Positions 47,639-58,921 of a stretch of 64,000 nt of DNA are shown piece after piece. Source of the stretch: JAWVFM01 sp963841455 (GTDB taxonomy: Bacteria > Actinomycetota > Thermoleophilia > Solirubrobacterales > 70-9); assembly GCA_963841455.1 (NCBI GenBank), contig CAWJCU010000003.1:186001-250000 (forward strand), read 5' to 3'. The notes under the pieces are model-generated. The model saw only the letters and a list, made by a program, of their open reading frames with translations, was not told the DNA's origin and ran no database searches. Numbering within the stretch: the first letter of the stretch is position 1; each line of letters opens with the position of its first letter. The position numbers and the translations under genes were made by a program.

Positions 47639-49167
47639 TACAGCTTCGCGTCGTCGATCTCGACGCTGTAGTTGCCCGGGTCGCCGGCCAGGCTCGTGAT
47701 CCAGATCAGGTAGTAGCGTGACTCCTGCGTCGCATCGAGCTGGAACGTCTGGGCCGGGTCGTTGACGTCGACCGGCCCGGTCAGGCCAGCCCAGCCGCCG
47801 CCGGGCGGCGCCCCGCTCGGCGGGCCCGTCACCGCGCCGTAGATCTTCGCCGTCCAGCCGCTCTTCGCGGTGCGGACTTGAAGGCTGCGGGCGGCGACCG
47901 GGCCGCCGGCGTCGAGGATCAGGCCGACGCCGGGCTTCCCCGAGAGGCTGACCGCGGGGCCGGTGTCGTAGGTCTCGGTGCTCCAGCCTGTGCCCGTGGG
48001 GTTGCCGTCGGTCGCGAGCCCGACGTCCTCGTCGTGCTCGCCGCCGGTGCCGTCGGGATCGAAGGCGATGGCCTTGTCGACGGTGATCTCCTGGCCCGAG
48101 ACGACTCCGCCACCGCCACCTCCTCCGGCATTGCCGTGGTTGCCCCCGCCGCCGGTCGCGGCGGCGATGATGAGCGCCGCAGCCGTCGCGGCGAGCACGA
48201 GGAGGATGCCGACCACGGAAACGCGGCGGCTCGTCAGCAGCTTCCGCCGCTCGGTCGGCACCGACTCCAGCACGGTCGTCGCCTCGCCGTGGGAGCCGCC
48301 GGCGCGGGAGACCTCGACCTCGAGGGCTCCCTCGAGGTCGGCGAGCATGTCGTTCATGTCGTCGTAGCGCCTGTCGGGGTCCTTGCTGGTCGACCGCTCG
48401 ACGACCCGTGCGAGGGCGGCCGACGCGTCCGGGCGCATCTCCTGCGTCTCGGGCATCGGGTCGTTCACGTGCTTCATGGCGACGCCGACCACCGTCTCCG
48501 CCTTGAACGGCGGCTCGCCGGTGAGCATCTCGTAGAGCAGGACGCCGAGCGAGTAGATGTCCGACCGCTGGTCGACGTCGTGGCCCATCGCCTGCTCGGG
48601 CGAGACGTAGTCGGTGGTGCCGAGGACGCGGCCCGTCTTCGTGAGGCCGTCCGACTCCAGCGAGCGGGCGATGCCGAAGTCGGTGACCTTCGCGCGCCCC
48701 TCGGCGTCGATGAGGACGTTCTGCGGCTTGACGTCGCGATGGATCAGCTTGTGGGCGTGCGCCGCAGCGAGCCCGCGACCGATCTCGATCGCGTAGGCGG
48801 CCGCCTCGTCGAGCGGCAGCTTCCCGACGGCATCGATCCGGGCCTTCAGCGTCTCGCCCGGCACGTACTCGAAGACGATGTAGGGGTAGCCGCCGTCCTC
48901 ACCCGCGTCGATCACGGCGACGACGTTGGGGTGCGAGAGCTGCGCGACGGCGCGAGCCTCGCGGCGGAACCGCTCGAGCTGGTCAGGCTGGTCGGAGATC
49001 TCCTGGTGGAGGACCTTCACCGCCACCGAGCGCTCGAGCGTTTCGTCGCGAGCGAGGTAGACGGTCGACATCCCGCCGCTCCCGAGCTTCGACTCGAGCC
49101 GGTAGCGGCCCGAAAGGACCGCGCCTATCAGCCCGCCCCGAAGCGTGAAGCCCGTCTCGTTCGACAT
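47632..49167 (-). CDS. Serine/threonine protein kinase with extracellular beta-rich domain
   Basis: 511 residues. Kinase domain about 20-285: LGSGGMSTVYLARD, VAVKVLHQ, HRDVKPQNVLID, DFGIARSLE, VSPEQAMG. One transmembrane segment near 318-340 (VSVVGILLVLAATAAALIIAAAT), a Gly-rich linker, then about 160 exported residues with jelly-roll features (ITVDKAIAFDPDGTGGEHDE, NPTGTGWSTETYDTG, FQLDATQESRYYLIWITSL) resembling F5/8-type carbohydrate-binding domains. The stop overlaps the ddl stop by 7 nt. The domain may sense a surface ligand. Confidence 0.88.
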   Translation of the reverse strand: MSNETGFTLRGGLIGAVLSGRYRLESKLGSGGMSTVYLARDETLERSVAVKVLHQEISDQPDQLERFRREARAVAQLSHPNVVAVIDAGEDGGYPYIVFEYVPGETLKARIDAVGKLPLDEAAAYAIEIGRGLAAAHAHKLIHRDVKPQNVLIDAEGRAKVTDFGIARSLESDGLTKTGRVLGTTDYVSPEQAMGHDVDQRSDIYSLGVLLYEMLTGEPPFKAETVVGVAMKHVNDPMPETQEMRPDASAALARVVERSTSKDPDRRYDDMNDMLADLEGALEVEVSRAGGSHGEATTVLESVPTERRKLLTSRRVSVVGILLVLAATAAALIIAAATGGGGNHGNAGGGGGGGVVSGQEITVDKAIAFDPDGTGGEHDEDVGLATDGNPTGTGWSTETYDTGPAVSLSGKPGVGLILDAGGPVAARSLQVRTAKSGWTAKIYGAVTGPPSGAPPGGGWAGLTGPVDVNDPAQTFQLDATQESRYYLIWITSLAGDPGNYSVEIDDAKLYQ

Positions 49168-49250
49168 CCCGTCCTATTTTCGACAACAGTGCCGATGCTC
49201 GGCGTCAAGCCGGATTCTGGGCGTCGGGATTCAAGCGCGCGTGAACGGCC

Positions 49251-49872
49251 CTAGCTCACGCGGCGCACCAGCTCTACGAGCTCCGGCGGGGCCTTGTGGG
49301 GGGCGCCGGAGTCGAACGGCGGCTGCGGGTCGTATTCGATTCCGAGCTGCACGGCCTTGGCGAAGTCCTCGCCCGCGAGCCTGGCAGCGAGCGTGAGGGC
49401 CATGTCGATCCCGGACGAGACGCCGGCGGCGGTCATCACCTTCCCGTCCTCGACCACGCGCTCGGACACCGGTGTGGCGCCAAGGCCGGCGAGCTCGTCG
49501 AGGTACGCCCAATGGGTCGTGGCACGCACGCCGTCGAGGATGCCCGCGGCCGCGAGGACGAGCGAACCGGTGCACACCGACGTAGTCCAGGTCGAGGCCT
49601 CGTGCGCGCCGCGGACCCAGTCGAGCACGCGATCGTCCTTCAGCAACGGCCGGTTCCCCTGGCCGCCCGGCACCAGCAGGACATCCGGCGTCGGAAGATC
49701 TTCCAGCGACGCATCGGCGCTGAGGCCCGAGGGCGCCGGTGTCGGTGCGCTTGAGGCCGGGCTCGGTCGCGACGAACGTGAGCTCAGCGTCCGGAAGCCG
49801 CGAGAGCACCTCGTATGGCCCCACGGCGTCGAGCGCGGTGAGCTCGTCGAAGATCAGGATGGCGACCTTCAC
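49251..49872 (-). CDS. DJ-1/PfpI family protein (frame-interrupted)
   Basis: About 206 residues from GTG at 49872: VKVAILIFDELTALDAVGPY then FVATEPGLKRTDTGAL; after a break near 49725 the second frame has LSADASLEDLP, DVLLVPGGQG and the nucleophile elbow TSVCTGSLVLAAAGIL. The Glu and Cys of the DJ-1/PfpI site are present. Members of this subgroup include isonitrile hydratases and glyoxalase-type enzymes; the substrate is unknown. The start sits in an intended GTGA overlap with purM, but a nearby indel has put both in one frame. Confidence 0.85.
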
Positions 49873-50871
49873 CTCCGGACCGTCCCCGAGGCCGGCGACG
49901 GCCCGCCCCACGCGCTTGGCCTCCGGATAGGCGCCGCGCAGAAGATCGAGCGCCGCAGCCTCGTCCCCGGCGGCCACGACGCAGCAGAAGCCGCATCCCA
50001 TGTTGAAGACCTCGTCCATCTCGGCGTCCGAGACCTCGCCCAGCTCCTGGATCAGGTCGAACACCGGGTGGGCCGGCAGCGGGTCGTCGATCTCGAACCC
50101 GACGTCGTCGCCCAGACGAAGGAGGTTGTCCAGGCCGCCACCGGTGATGTGGGCGAGCCCGCGAACGTCGACCGCCGAGCGCAGCAGCTCGAGGACGGCC
50201 GGGACGTAGATCTCGGTCGGCTCGAGGAGCACGTCCCCGAGCGGCCGGCCGAGGCGCTCGTCGTCGTAGGGGACGCCGGCGAGCGCCTTGCGCGCCAGCG
50301 TGTAGCCGTTCGAGTGAAGGCCGGAGGAGGGGAGCCCGATCACCGGATCGCCGTCCTCGATGGCGGCCCCGGTGACGATGGCATCGAGCGACACGGTGCC
50401 GACGCAGGTGCCGCCGAGCTCGTGGCCGCTCACGATCTCGCCGATCTGCGCGACCTCCCCGCCGGTGATCTCGATCCCGGCGAGCTCCGCTCCCCGGGCG
50501 AGGCCCTCTCCCAGCGCCGCGAAGGTCTCGGGGTCGGTCTCGCCGCACAGCACGAAGTCGAGCATCGCGAGCGGCTCGGAGCCAACGCACACGATGTCGT
50601 TCGCGTTCATCGCGACGCAGTCGATGCCGATCGTGTCGAACCGCTCCAGCTGCTCGGCGACGACCATCTTCGTGCCCACGGTGTCGGTGGACATCGCGAG
50701 GCCGGTCCGCTCGTCGAGGCGGATCACGCTCGCGTAATGGCCGGGGAGGGAGACCTGGCGAGATTCGCGGTCGAGACGCGCGCGCTTCAGGGAGGCAACG
50801 AGCGCGGCGACGGCGGCGTCCCCGGCGCCCTGGTCGACCCCTGAGTCGGCGTATCGCGGAGCCGCGGTCAC
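49869..50871 (-). CDS. purM: Phosphoribosylformylglycinamidine cyclo-ligase (AIR synthetase)
   Basis: Makes AIR in purine synthesis. Landmarks: DAAVAALVASLKRARL, STDTVGTKMVVAEQL, CVAMNANDIVCVGSEPLAMLDF, ITGGEVAQIGE, GLPSSGLHSNGYTLAR, HITGGGLDNLLRL, MDEVFNMGCGFCCVV. The frame in the window runs straight on into the next gene without a stop; shifting by one base gives a stop TGA overlapping the DJ-1 GTG, matching the overlaps seen elsewhere. The true 3' end is therefore set at 49869. Confidence 0.93.
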
Positions 50872-50972
50872 GATTGGTCGCTTGAGGCCCCTACGAGGGC
50901 ACTAAGTGTCCACTCGTCGCTTAGCACTCTCCGAATTCAATCGCACCGCCCGGTCTTCCCCCTCGCTGCCCT

Positions 50973-50985
50973 GTTTGTGGCAAAC
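50973..50985. promoter_or_regulatory. GTTTG-TGG-CAAAC palindrome upstream of the acetate transporter
   Basis: A perfect 5-bp inverted repeat with a 3-bp spacer, centred about 42 bp before the start site implied by the -10-like TATAGG at 51009-51014. It could be an activator site or a DnaA-like box; the same 12 bases occur at 29673-29684. The rest of the 50872-51050 gap holds CTAAG/CTTAG inverted repeats near 50902-50930 and nothing else I recognise. Confidence 0.4.
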
Positions 50986-51050
50986 CGGGCGCGGGTATTT
51001 CTGTGGCGTATAGGCAACGCCGCCGGCGTTGGCCGGCGGAGGAGGCAGAG

Positions 51051-51719
51051 ATGGAAGCTGGAACCGTTTCCCAGCGCGATCACACTGCCGGCAACGGGGC
51101 TCGGACTGCCGACGCTGCGCAGGCGGCGGTACAGGAGATCGCGAAGCAGCGCTGGGTGCCGGCGGACCCGGGTCCCCTCGGGCTCGCGGCGTTCGCGCTG
51201 ACGACCTTCGTGCTGAGCATGTTCAACGCCGATCTCGTCGGGCGCTCCGGCGAGCCCGTGGTACTGGGGCTCGCGCTCGCCTACGGCGGAGTTGCGCAGC
51301 TGCTCGCCGGCATGTGGGAGTTCCGCACGGGGAACACGTTCGGGGCCGTCGCGTTCAGCTCGTTTGGCGCGTTCTGGCTCTCGTACTGGGCCCTGGTGAC
51401 GTTCTTCGCGGCGGACCTGCCGGCGACCCACGCCGGCGCGGCGATCGGGCTCTACCTGTGGGCGTGGGCGATCTTCACCACGTACATGTTCGTGGCGTCG
51501 CTGCGGACGACCGGCGCGGTCGCGCTGGTCTTCTTCCTGCTGGCGATCACCTTCGTCCTGCTCGGCATCGGAAACTCCGGGGCCGACGACAGCATCGTCA
51601 AGGCCGGCGGATGGGTGGGACTCGCCACGGCGCTCGCCGCGTGGTACGCATCGTTCGCGGCGGTAACGAACTCGACCTTCGGTCGAACGGTCCTGCCGGT
51701 GGTGCCGCTGAAGCGCTGA
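51051..51719 (+). CDS. GPR1/FUN34/YaaH-type acetate (succinate) uptake transporter
   Basis: 222 residues from ATG at 51051, with a strong site GGAGGAGG at 51038-51045. Six transmembrane segments follow the entry DPGPLGLAAFALTTFVLSMFNADL (family version of N-P-A-P-L-G-L), including LLAGMWEFRTGNTFGAVAFSSFGAFWLSYW, AAIGLYLWAWAIFTTYMF and LVFFLLAITFVLLGIGN. This family carries acetate and succinate. The acetyl-CoA synthetase gene follows 84 bp downstream on the same strand, so uptake and activation are linked. Confidence 0.92.
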   Translation: MEAGTVSQRDHTAGNGARTADAAQAAVQEIAKQRWVPADPGPLGLAAFALTTFVLSMFNADLVGRSGEPVVLGLALAYGGVAQLLAGMWEFRTGNTFGAVAFSSFGAFWLSYWALVTFFAADLPATHAGAAIGLYLWAWAIFTTYMFVASLRTTGAVALVFFLLAITFVLLGIGNSGADDSIVKAGGWVGLATALAAWYASFAAVTNSTFGRTVLPVVPLKR

Positions 51720-51803
51720 CGAGTCCGGGAGAGTGATAAGACGGGTGGCGGCCGGCGCCCGCGCGGCGGCCGGCCGCTTCCCGCGACCCACGGAGGAGAC
51801 GAG

Positions 51804-53795
<1,992 letters not shown>

Positions 53796-53799
<4 letters not shown>

Positions 53800-54605
53800 C
53801 GGCGCCGCAGGCGCGCCAGGACTATCCCCGCGAGCGCCACGCGGTAGGCGGCGTAGGGCCACAGCGCCCGGTCGCGCTCGACCAGCTCGATCAGCCGCTG
53901 TGAGGCGAGCGTGGAGGCGAACGACGCGGCCACACCCGCGCCCATCGCGCGTCGAAGCCGCGGCTCGACGCCCCGCCGGCGCAGGCGCACGCCCTTCAGG
54001 ACCGCGGCGCCGACGATCACCGGGAGGGCGACGGTGCGCGAGAGGAGGTTCGCCTGCTCGCGCGTGAACTCGCGAGCGCGGGCCGCCGTCAGCGTGGCGC
54101 CGTTTCGCGATACGCCGGGGACCAGCGCGGCGGCCTGCGCGACACCCAGCGCCAAGCCGTCGAGCGCACCGGCGTCGCCCGGCCCCCGCCGCTGCGGGCG
54201 GCGATCGGCGAGCACCATCGCAGCGGAGCCGGCAACGAGACCCGCCGCCGTGACCCGCGGCCCCCCAAGGCGGCCCTCGATCGGGCGCTCGAACCGGTAG
54301 CCGGCTATCGCCGGCGGAACGAAGGAGAGGCCGACGACAAGCGCGCGGCGCCGATCGAACGCGAGCAGCTCCTCGGCGATGCGGCTCCGCTGGCCTATGA
54401 GCAATGCCGCTGCGGCACCGGCGTGGACGGCCACCTCGAAGCTCTTCCGCGTCTCGGCGTCGAGCTCGTCCCAGCGCCAGCCGGCGAGCCAGGGAACGAG
54501 CGACAGGTGGGCCGAGCTCGATACCGGCAGCAGCTCCGCCGGCCCCTGGATCGTCCCGAGCGCGGCGGCGCGACCGGTGCTCAGGGCCTCGGCGTCGGCT
54601 CCCAA
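53796..54605 (-). CDS. uppP: Undecaprenyl-diphosphatase (BacA/UppP family)
   Basis: Recycles undecaprenyl pyrophosphate to the monophosphate carrier. Core motifs: QGPAELLPVSSSAHLSLVPW and VPGVSRNGATLTAARAREF (the P-G-x-S-R-x-G-A-T signature), with eight or so hydrophobic segments. The start is uncertain: TTG at 54605 is taken, but a CTG at 54584 overlaps the DedA stop as CTGA, in the style used elsewhere here. About 262-269 residues. A TTG is the nearest conventional start codon. Confidence 0.87.
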
Positions 54606-55225
54606 GAGGCTCGGGCGGCGCGGCGGCGGCGAACCACCAGGTAGACGATGCCGGCGACGATCGCCGCGAGCACTGCGTAGTCGAGGTAGTGCAGGTTGTC
54701 GCGCCAGTCGTCCCAGTTGTCCCCGACCTCGCGGCCGATCAGGGCGAGCATCAGCACCCAGGGAAGCGAACCGGCCGCGGTCAGCAGGGTGAACCGGCCG
54801 ATGGGCATCCGGGCGACCCCAGCCGGCAGCGAGATGAACGTGCGAACGATCGGCATCATCCGCGTGAAGAAGACGGTCGCCGAGCCGTACCGCTCGAACC
54901 ACCGATCGGCGCGCTCGAGCTGCGCGGCGCTCACGTGGATCAGCCGGTTCCGCTCGAGCAGCTCGACCCGGCCGAGGTAGCCGACGCCGTAGGCGATCAG
55001 CGACCCGACGACGTTGCCGAGGACGCCGGCGGCGACGACGCCCACCAGCGTGAGGTCCCCCTTCGACACGCTGAAGCCGGCGAACAGCATGATCGCCTCG
55101 CTCGGCACGGGGATGCAGGCACTCTCCAGGACCATGAGCACGAAAACGCCGGCGAGCCCTGCCGACCCGATGAAGTCGGTGGCGGCGTTGACGATGGGCG
55201 CGAGGACGTCGGCGGTGGGGATCAT
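54581..55225 (-). CDS. DedA family membrane protein
   Basis: 214 residues with the SNARE-associated DedA fold: FVLMVLESACIPVPSEAIMLFAGF, LGNVVGSLIAYGVGYLGR, FFTRMMPIVRTFISLPAGVARMPIGRFTLL (the conserved R-x-x-P-x-x-R region), WVLMLALIGREVGDNW. Members act as undecaprenyl-phosphate flippases or in membrane homeostasis. It overlaps the start of uppP, and both concern the lipid carrier, which supports a joint role. Confidence 0.92.
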   Translation of the reverse strand: MIPTADVLAPIVNAATDFIGSAGLAGVFVLMVLESACIPVPSEAIMLFAGFSVSKGDLTLVGVVAAGVLGNVVGSLIAYGVGYLGRVELLERNRLIHVSAAQLERADRWFERYGSATVFFTRMMPIVRTFISLPAGVARMPIGRFTLLTAAGSLPWVLMLALIGREVGDNWDDWRDNLHYLDYAVLAAIVAGIVYLVVRRRRAARASWEPTPRP

Positions 55226-55316
55226 CAGGGCGAGGGTTGCGCGCGGCGGCGCCGCGAAGGGCGGCGCCCAATCTTAGGGACGCGACCCCTGAGCCCCGCC
55301 AGCCCGCCCTAAACTC

Positions 55317-57221
55317 GTGTCGATGTCGCGCCTGCGTGATCCCGTTTACGCGCGGCGGGCGCTTCGGTTGGGGGCCGATGCCCTGCTCGCGGCGCTGGCC
55401 TTCGGCCTCGCCTTCCGCCTGCGGTTCCTCGATACCGCGGGCGGCATTCCCGAGCGCTACTGGACGATGCTCTGGGGCACGATCGCCGTCGTCGCGGTCG
55501 TCAAGTCGCTGGTGTTCGAGGTGCTCGGCCTGCACCGCGAGTGGTGGCGGTACTTCCGGCTACCCGAGCTGTGGCCATTGCTCCGCGGGGTGGCGATCTC
55601 GAGCGCGCTCGTGGTCGGCGGCTTCGTCCTCCTGCGCCCCTACTCCTACGGCCTCCCGCGCTCGGTCATCGTCTACGACTTCCTCCTCACGTTCATGTTC
55701 ACCGGCGGCGCGCGCCTCGCGACGCGGATGATCGCCGAGCGCCCGCAGCGGCTCTCGCGCTCGCGCAACGTGAGGGGCGTGCTCGTCGTCGGCGCCGGAT
55801 CCGGCGGCCAGATGGTGGTGCGCGAGCTTCAGCTCAATCCGAGCGTGGGCGCGCGGGCGATCGGCTTCCTCGACGACGACCCGCGCAAGCGGGGGATGAG
55901 CGCGCTTGGCCTGCGCGTCCTCGGCTCGACCGACGATATCGGCGCCATCCTCGACCGCAAGGCGCCCGACGAGGTGGTGATCGCGATCCCCTCCGCGCCG
56001 GGAACGCTGCGCGCGAAGGTGGTGAGTGCCTGCCGGGAGCGCGACATCCCGGTGCGGACGCTGCCGACCGTGTTCGAGCTGCTGCGCGGCGGCGTCCAGC
56101 TCACTCGCCAGCTGCGCGAGGTGCGGGTAGAGGACGTTCTGGGGCGGGACCCGGTCGTGATGGAGCTCGATCGCGTCGGCGCCTACCTCGAGGACAAGAT
56201 CGTGCTGGTCACCGGGGCGGGAGGCTCGATCGGATCGGAGCTCTCGCGCCAGATCGCCCGTGTGCGGCCGCGGCTGCTCGTCCTCCTCGATCACGCCGAG
56301 GACAACCTGTTCGAGATCGACCGCGAGATGGCCGAGCACTGGCACTTCACGCGCGTCGAGTCGGTGCTTGCCGACTGCCGCGAGGGCGATCGGATGCTGG
56401 AGGTGATGCAGAGATTCAGGCCCGACGTGGTCTTCCACGCCGCGGCGTACAAGCACGTTCCTCTCATGGAGGACAACCCGCTCGAGGCCGTGCGGAACAA
56501 CGCGCTCGCGACGCGGGTGGCGGCGGAGACGGCCGCCGTCGCCGGCTGCTCGCGCTTCGTCCTCGTCTCGACCGACAAGGCCGTCAACCCGCGAACCGTC
56601 ATGGGCGCCTCGAAGGCCCTCGCCGAGTGGATCGTCGAGTCGGCCGGGCGGCGGCACCCGAGCACGCGCTTTGTGATCGTGCGCTTCGGCAACGTCCTCG
56701 CTTCGTCGGGGAGCGTCGTCCCGATCTTCCGCGCCCAGATCGAGCGCGGAGGGCCGGTCACGGTCACTCACGAGGAGATGACCCGCTACTTCATGACGAT
56801 CCCGGAGGCGGTCCAGCTCGTCATCCAGGCCGGTGACCTCGGGTCGGAGTCGGGCGCGGTGTTCGTGCTCGAGATGGGGGAGCCGGTGCGGATCCTCGAG
56901 CTGGCGCGCCACATGATCGAGCTCGCCGGCTACGAGCCCGAGGTCGACATCGCGATCGAGCTGACGGGGCCGCGGCCCGGCGAGAAGCTGCGCGAGGAGC
57001 TCTTCAACCCCGGCGAGCGAGCCGAGCGCACCAGCGCCGAGCGGATCGTTCGCGCGGTCCGCGCCGAGCCGCTCGACCCGGACCGCATCCAGCGCACGCT
57101 GGAGAGCCTCGAGGGCATGCTCGCGGGCGGCGACGAGGCGGGCTTGGCCCAGCGAATCGTCGCGCTGGTGACGACGGAGGCTGGAGAGCGGGCGGAGCCA
57201 GCCGAGGTGGGCGACTCCTAG
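55317..57221 (+). CDS. Polysaccharide biosynthesis protein, CapD/WbpM-type nucleotide-sugar 4,6-dehydratase
   Basis: 634 residues. Four N-terminal transmembrane segments (about 15-130), a CoA-binding-like Rossmann domain (VLVVGAGSGGQMVVRELQLN) and an extended SDR catalytic domain: VLVTGAGGSIGSELSRQI, FHAAAYKHVPLMEDNPLEAVRNNALAT, LVSTDKAVNPRTVMGASKALAE, RFGNVLASSGSVVPIF, TRPGEKL-type end GPRPGEKLREELFNPGE. The S-T-D-K and M-G-A-S-K triad is that of WbpM-type UDP-GlcNAc 4,6-dehydratases. GTG at 55317 or ATG at 55323 may start it. Confidence 0.93.
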   Translation: MSMSRLRDPVYARRALRLGADALLAALAFGLAFRLRFLDTAGGIPERYWTMLWGTIAVVAVVKSLVFEVLGLHREWWRYFRLPELWPLLRGVAISSALVVGGFVLLRPYSYGLPRSVIVYDFLLTFMFTGGARLATRMIAERPQRLSRSRNVRGVLVVGAGSGGQMVVRELQLNPSVGARAIGFLDDDPRKRGMSALGLRVLGSTDDIGAILDRKAPDEVVIAIPSAPGTLRAKVVSACRERDIPVRTLPTVFELLRGGVQLTRQLREVRVEDVLGRDPVVMELDRVGAYLEDKIVLVTGAGGSIGSELSRQIARVRPRLLVLLDHAEDNLFEIDREMAEHWHFTRVESVLADCREGDRMLEVMQRFRPDVVFHAAAYKHVPLMEDNPLEAVRNNALATRVAAETAAVAGCSRFVLVSTDKAVNPRTVMGASKALAEWIVESAGRRHPSTRFVIVRFGNVLASSGSVVPIFRAQIERGGPVTVTHEEMTRYFMTIPEAVQLVIQAGDLGSESGAVFVLEMGEPVRILELARHMIELAGYEPEVDIAIELTGPRPGEKLREELFNPGERAERTSAERIVRAVRAEPLDPDRIQRTLESLEGMLAGGDEAGLAQRIVALVTTEAGERAEPAEVGDS

Positions 57222-57270
57222 GACCCCTAAGATTCCGCGGCGCCGGGGCGTCCGCCCGCGCACGAAACCT

Positions 57271-58071
57271 ATGCACCACATCGACCGACTCGGGCCGGCA
57301 CTCGGCAGCGTCCACGCCCTCGTCGAGCGCATCGGCCCGATCCTCGGCATCGTCGCGTTCGTCGGGCTGGCGGTCCTCGCGTTCTTGCTCTTTCAGGAGG
57401 CGCGCGAGATCCGGCGGCTTCGCGAATGGGCGGGCCAGGCACCCGAGCGCGCGGCGGAGGCCGGCGAGGCCCAGCTCGCGGCGAGCGAGGCCCGTGAGGT
57501 GGCCGAGTCCGGACCGCCACCGGGAGCCTGGCAGCGCTTCAGGGGCCGCGTCGGCGCCGCTTGGGACCGGGTGGCCACGGGCTTCGGCGCGCGCTGGGAG
57601 GAGCTGGACCGCCGCTCGCCCGTCGATCCCCGGATCCTGCTCGTGGTGCTGGTCGGCGTCATCGTCGCGGCGGTGGTGACGAGCGGCTTCGGCCTGCTCT
57701 CGTCGGAGGGCGGGGGCGGCAAGGCGAAGGCCGACAAGGGCCCGTCGCACGTCAAGGTCGCCGTCCTGAATGGCACCGCGGAGCCGGGCGTGCCGGCCGT
57801 CGCCCATCTCGCCTCCGAAGTCGAGAAGCAGGTGGTGAAGCCGGCGGGCTACGGCGTCGGCCCGGTCACGAACGCTCCGGGCTCCTTCACCAAGACCGTC
57901 GTGATGTTCCGGTCGGGCCACGAGGGCGACGCGAAGGCGCTTGCCACCGCGGTTCGCCCGAAGCTCGGGACGACGAAGACACAGCCGATGACCGCCCCGG
58001 TGCAGTCGACCGCCAAGCCGGCTCGCCTGGCCCTCGTCATCGGCCTCGACGACTCGAGCTTCGGACAGTGA
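57271..58071 (+). CDS. LytR C-terminal domain (LytR_C) membrane protein, first copy
   Basis: 266 residues. Transmembrane segment near 24-44 (ILGIVAFVGLAVLAFLLF), a coiled-coil-like region, a second transmembrane segment near 125-145 (ILLVVLVGVIVAAVVTSGFGLL), and a C-terminal LytR_C domain with VAVLNGTAEPGVPAVAHL and the closing LALVIGLDD. Pairs with a paralogue 4 nt downstream. LytR_C domains are found in cell-wall polymer ligases but here there is no LCP catalytic domain. Confidence 0.8.
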   Translation: MHHIDRLGPALGSVHALVERIGPILGIVAFVGLAVLAFLLFQEAREIRRLREWAGQAPERAAEAGEAQLAASEAREVAESGPPPGAWQRFRGRVGAAWDRVATGFGARWEELDRRSPVDPRILLVVLVGVIVAAVVTSGFGLLSSEGGGGKAKADKGPSHVKVAVLNGTAEPGVPAVAHLASEVEKQVVKPAGYGVGPVTNAPGSFTKTVVMFRSGHEGDAKALATAVRPKLGTTKTQPMTAPVQSTAKPARLALVIGLDDSSFGQ

Positions 58072-58075
58072 GGCC

Positions 58076-58921
58076 GTGGCTCACCTGATCGACACCGTGG
58101 GCGCGTACGTCGCCGTGCCCGCGGTACTCGGGCTTCTGCTCCTGCTCCCGCTCTACCTCTCGCAGCACCGCGACCTCGTGCGGCTGCGGTGGCTGATGGA
58201 GACGAAGCCCGACTTTCCGGGGAAGGACCTCGCCGCAAGCGAGGCGATGCTCGACCGCGCCGAGACCGAGCTCGAATCGATCCTCGGGACGGCGCCGGTC
58301 ACCGCTGCGCCGGGCCCCCCGACGCTCGTGGCGCCGCCTCAGCACACGCCCGCCGCCGCCGGAGCCACGGGGCGCGGCGCGCCGATGCCGCCCGCGCAGC
58401 GCGTCACGTCCGAGCGGCCGGCTCTCGAGCGCATCACGATGGAGCGCGCCGCGCTCGAGCCTCACCCGCGGTGGCGGCGGCTCGCGTCGGGGCTGACGCG
58501 GCCGCGAAACCTCGTGCTGATCGCGATCGTGGCCTTGGCCCTCGGCGTCGTGGCGCTGGTTGGCTCGCACGAGCTTCTGCACAACGACACCGGCGCCGGC
58601 GGCAAGCGGCAGGGCGGGGCCCCGACGAGCTCGGGGGGCGTGACGGTCGCCGTCCTCAATGGAACGTCGAGGCCCGGCCTCGCGGGCCCGGTGAGCGCGA
58701 CGCTGCGTGAGAACGGGTTCGAGGAGGGAGCGATCTCGACGACCCGAAAGCCGTACCAGCAGACCGTGGTGATGTACGCGGGCGGGGAGAAGAAGGCGGC
58801 CGAGCGCGTGGCGCGGGTGCTCGGCGTGACGCCGATCCAGAGGATCGATCAAACGACGCGGGCGATCGCCGGGGCGGCCGACGTCGTCGTCATCGCCGGG
58901 GCGGACAGGACCAGGCATTGA
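58076..58921 (+). CDS. LytR C-terminal domain (LytR_C) membrane protein, second copy
   Basis: 281 residues from GTG at 58076. Layout like its upstream neighbour: N-terminal hydrophobic segment (VAVPAVLGLLLLLPLYL), Pro/Ala-rich middle, second transmembrane segment (LVLIAIVALALGVVALVG) and LytR_C core VTVAVLNGTSRPGLAGPVSATLRENGF with DVVVIAGAD at the end. The two genes arose by duplication and share the shape although overall identity is low. The stop overlaps the following TTG start (TTGA). Confidence 0.8.
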   Translation: MAHLIDTVGAYVAVPAVLGLLLLLPLYLSQHRDLVRLRWLMETKPDFPGKDLAASEAMLDRAETELESILGTAPVTAAPGPPTLVAPPQHTPAAAGATGRGAPMPPAQRVTSERPALERITMERAALEPHPRWRRLASGLTRPRNLVLIAIVALALGVVALVGSHELLHNDTGAGGKRQGGAPTSSGGVTVAVLNGTSRPGLAGPVSATLRENGFEEGAISTTRKPYQQTVVMYAGGEKKAAERVARVLGVTPIQRIDQTTRAIAGAADVVVIAGADRTRH

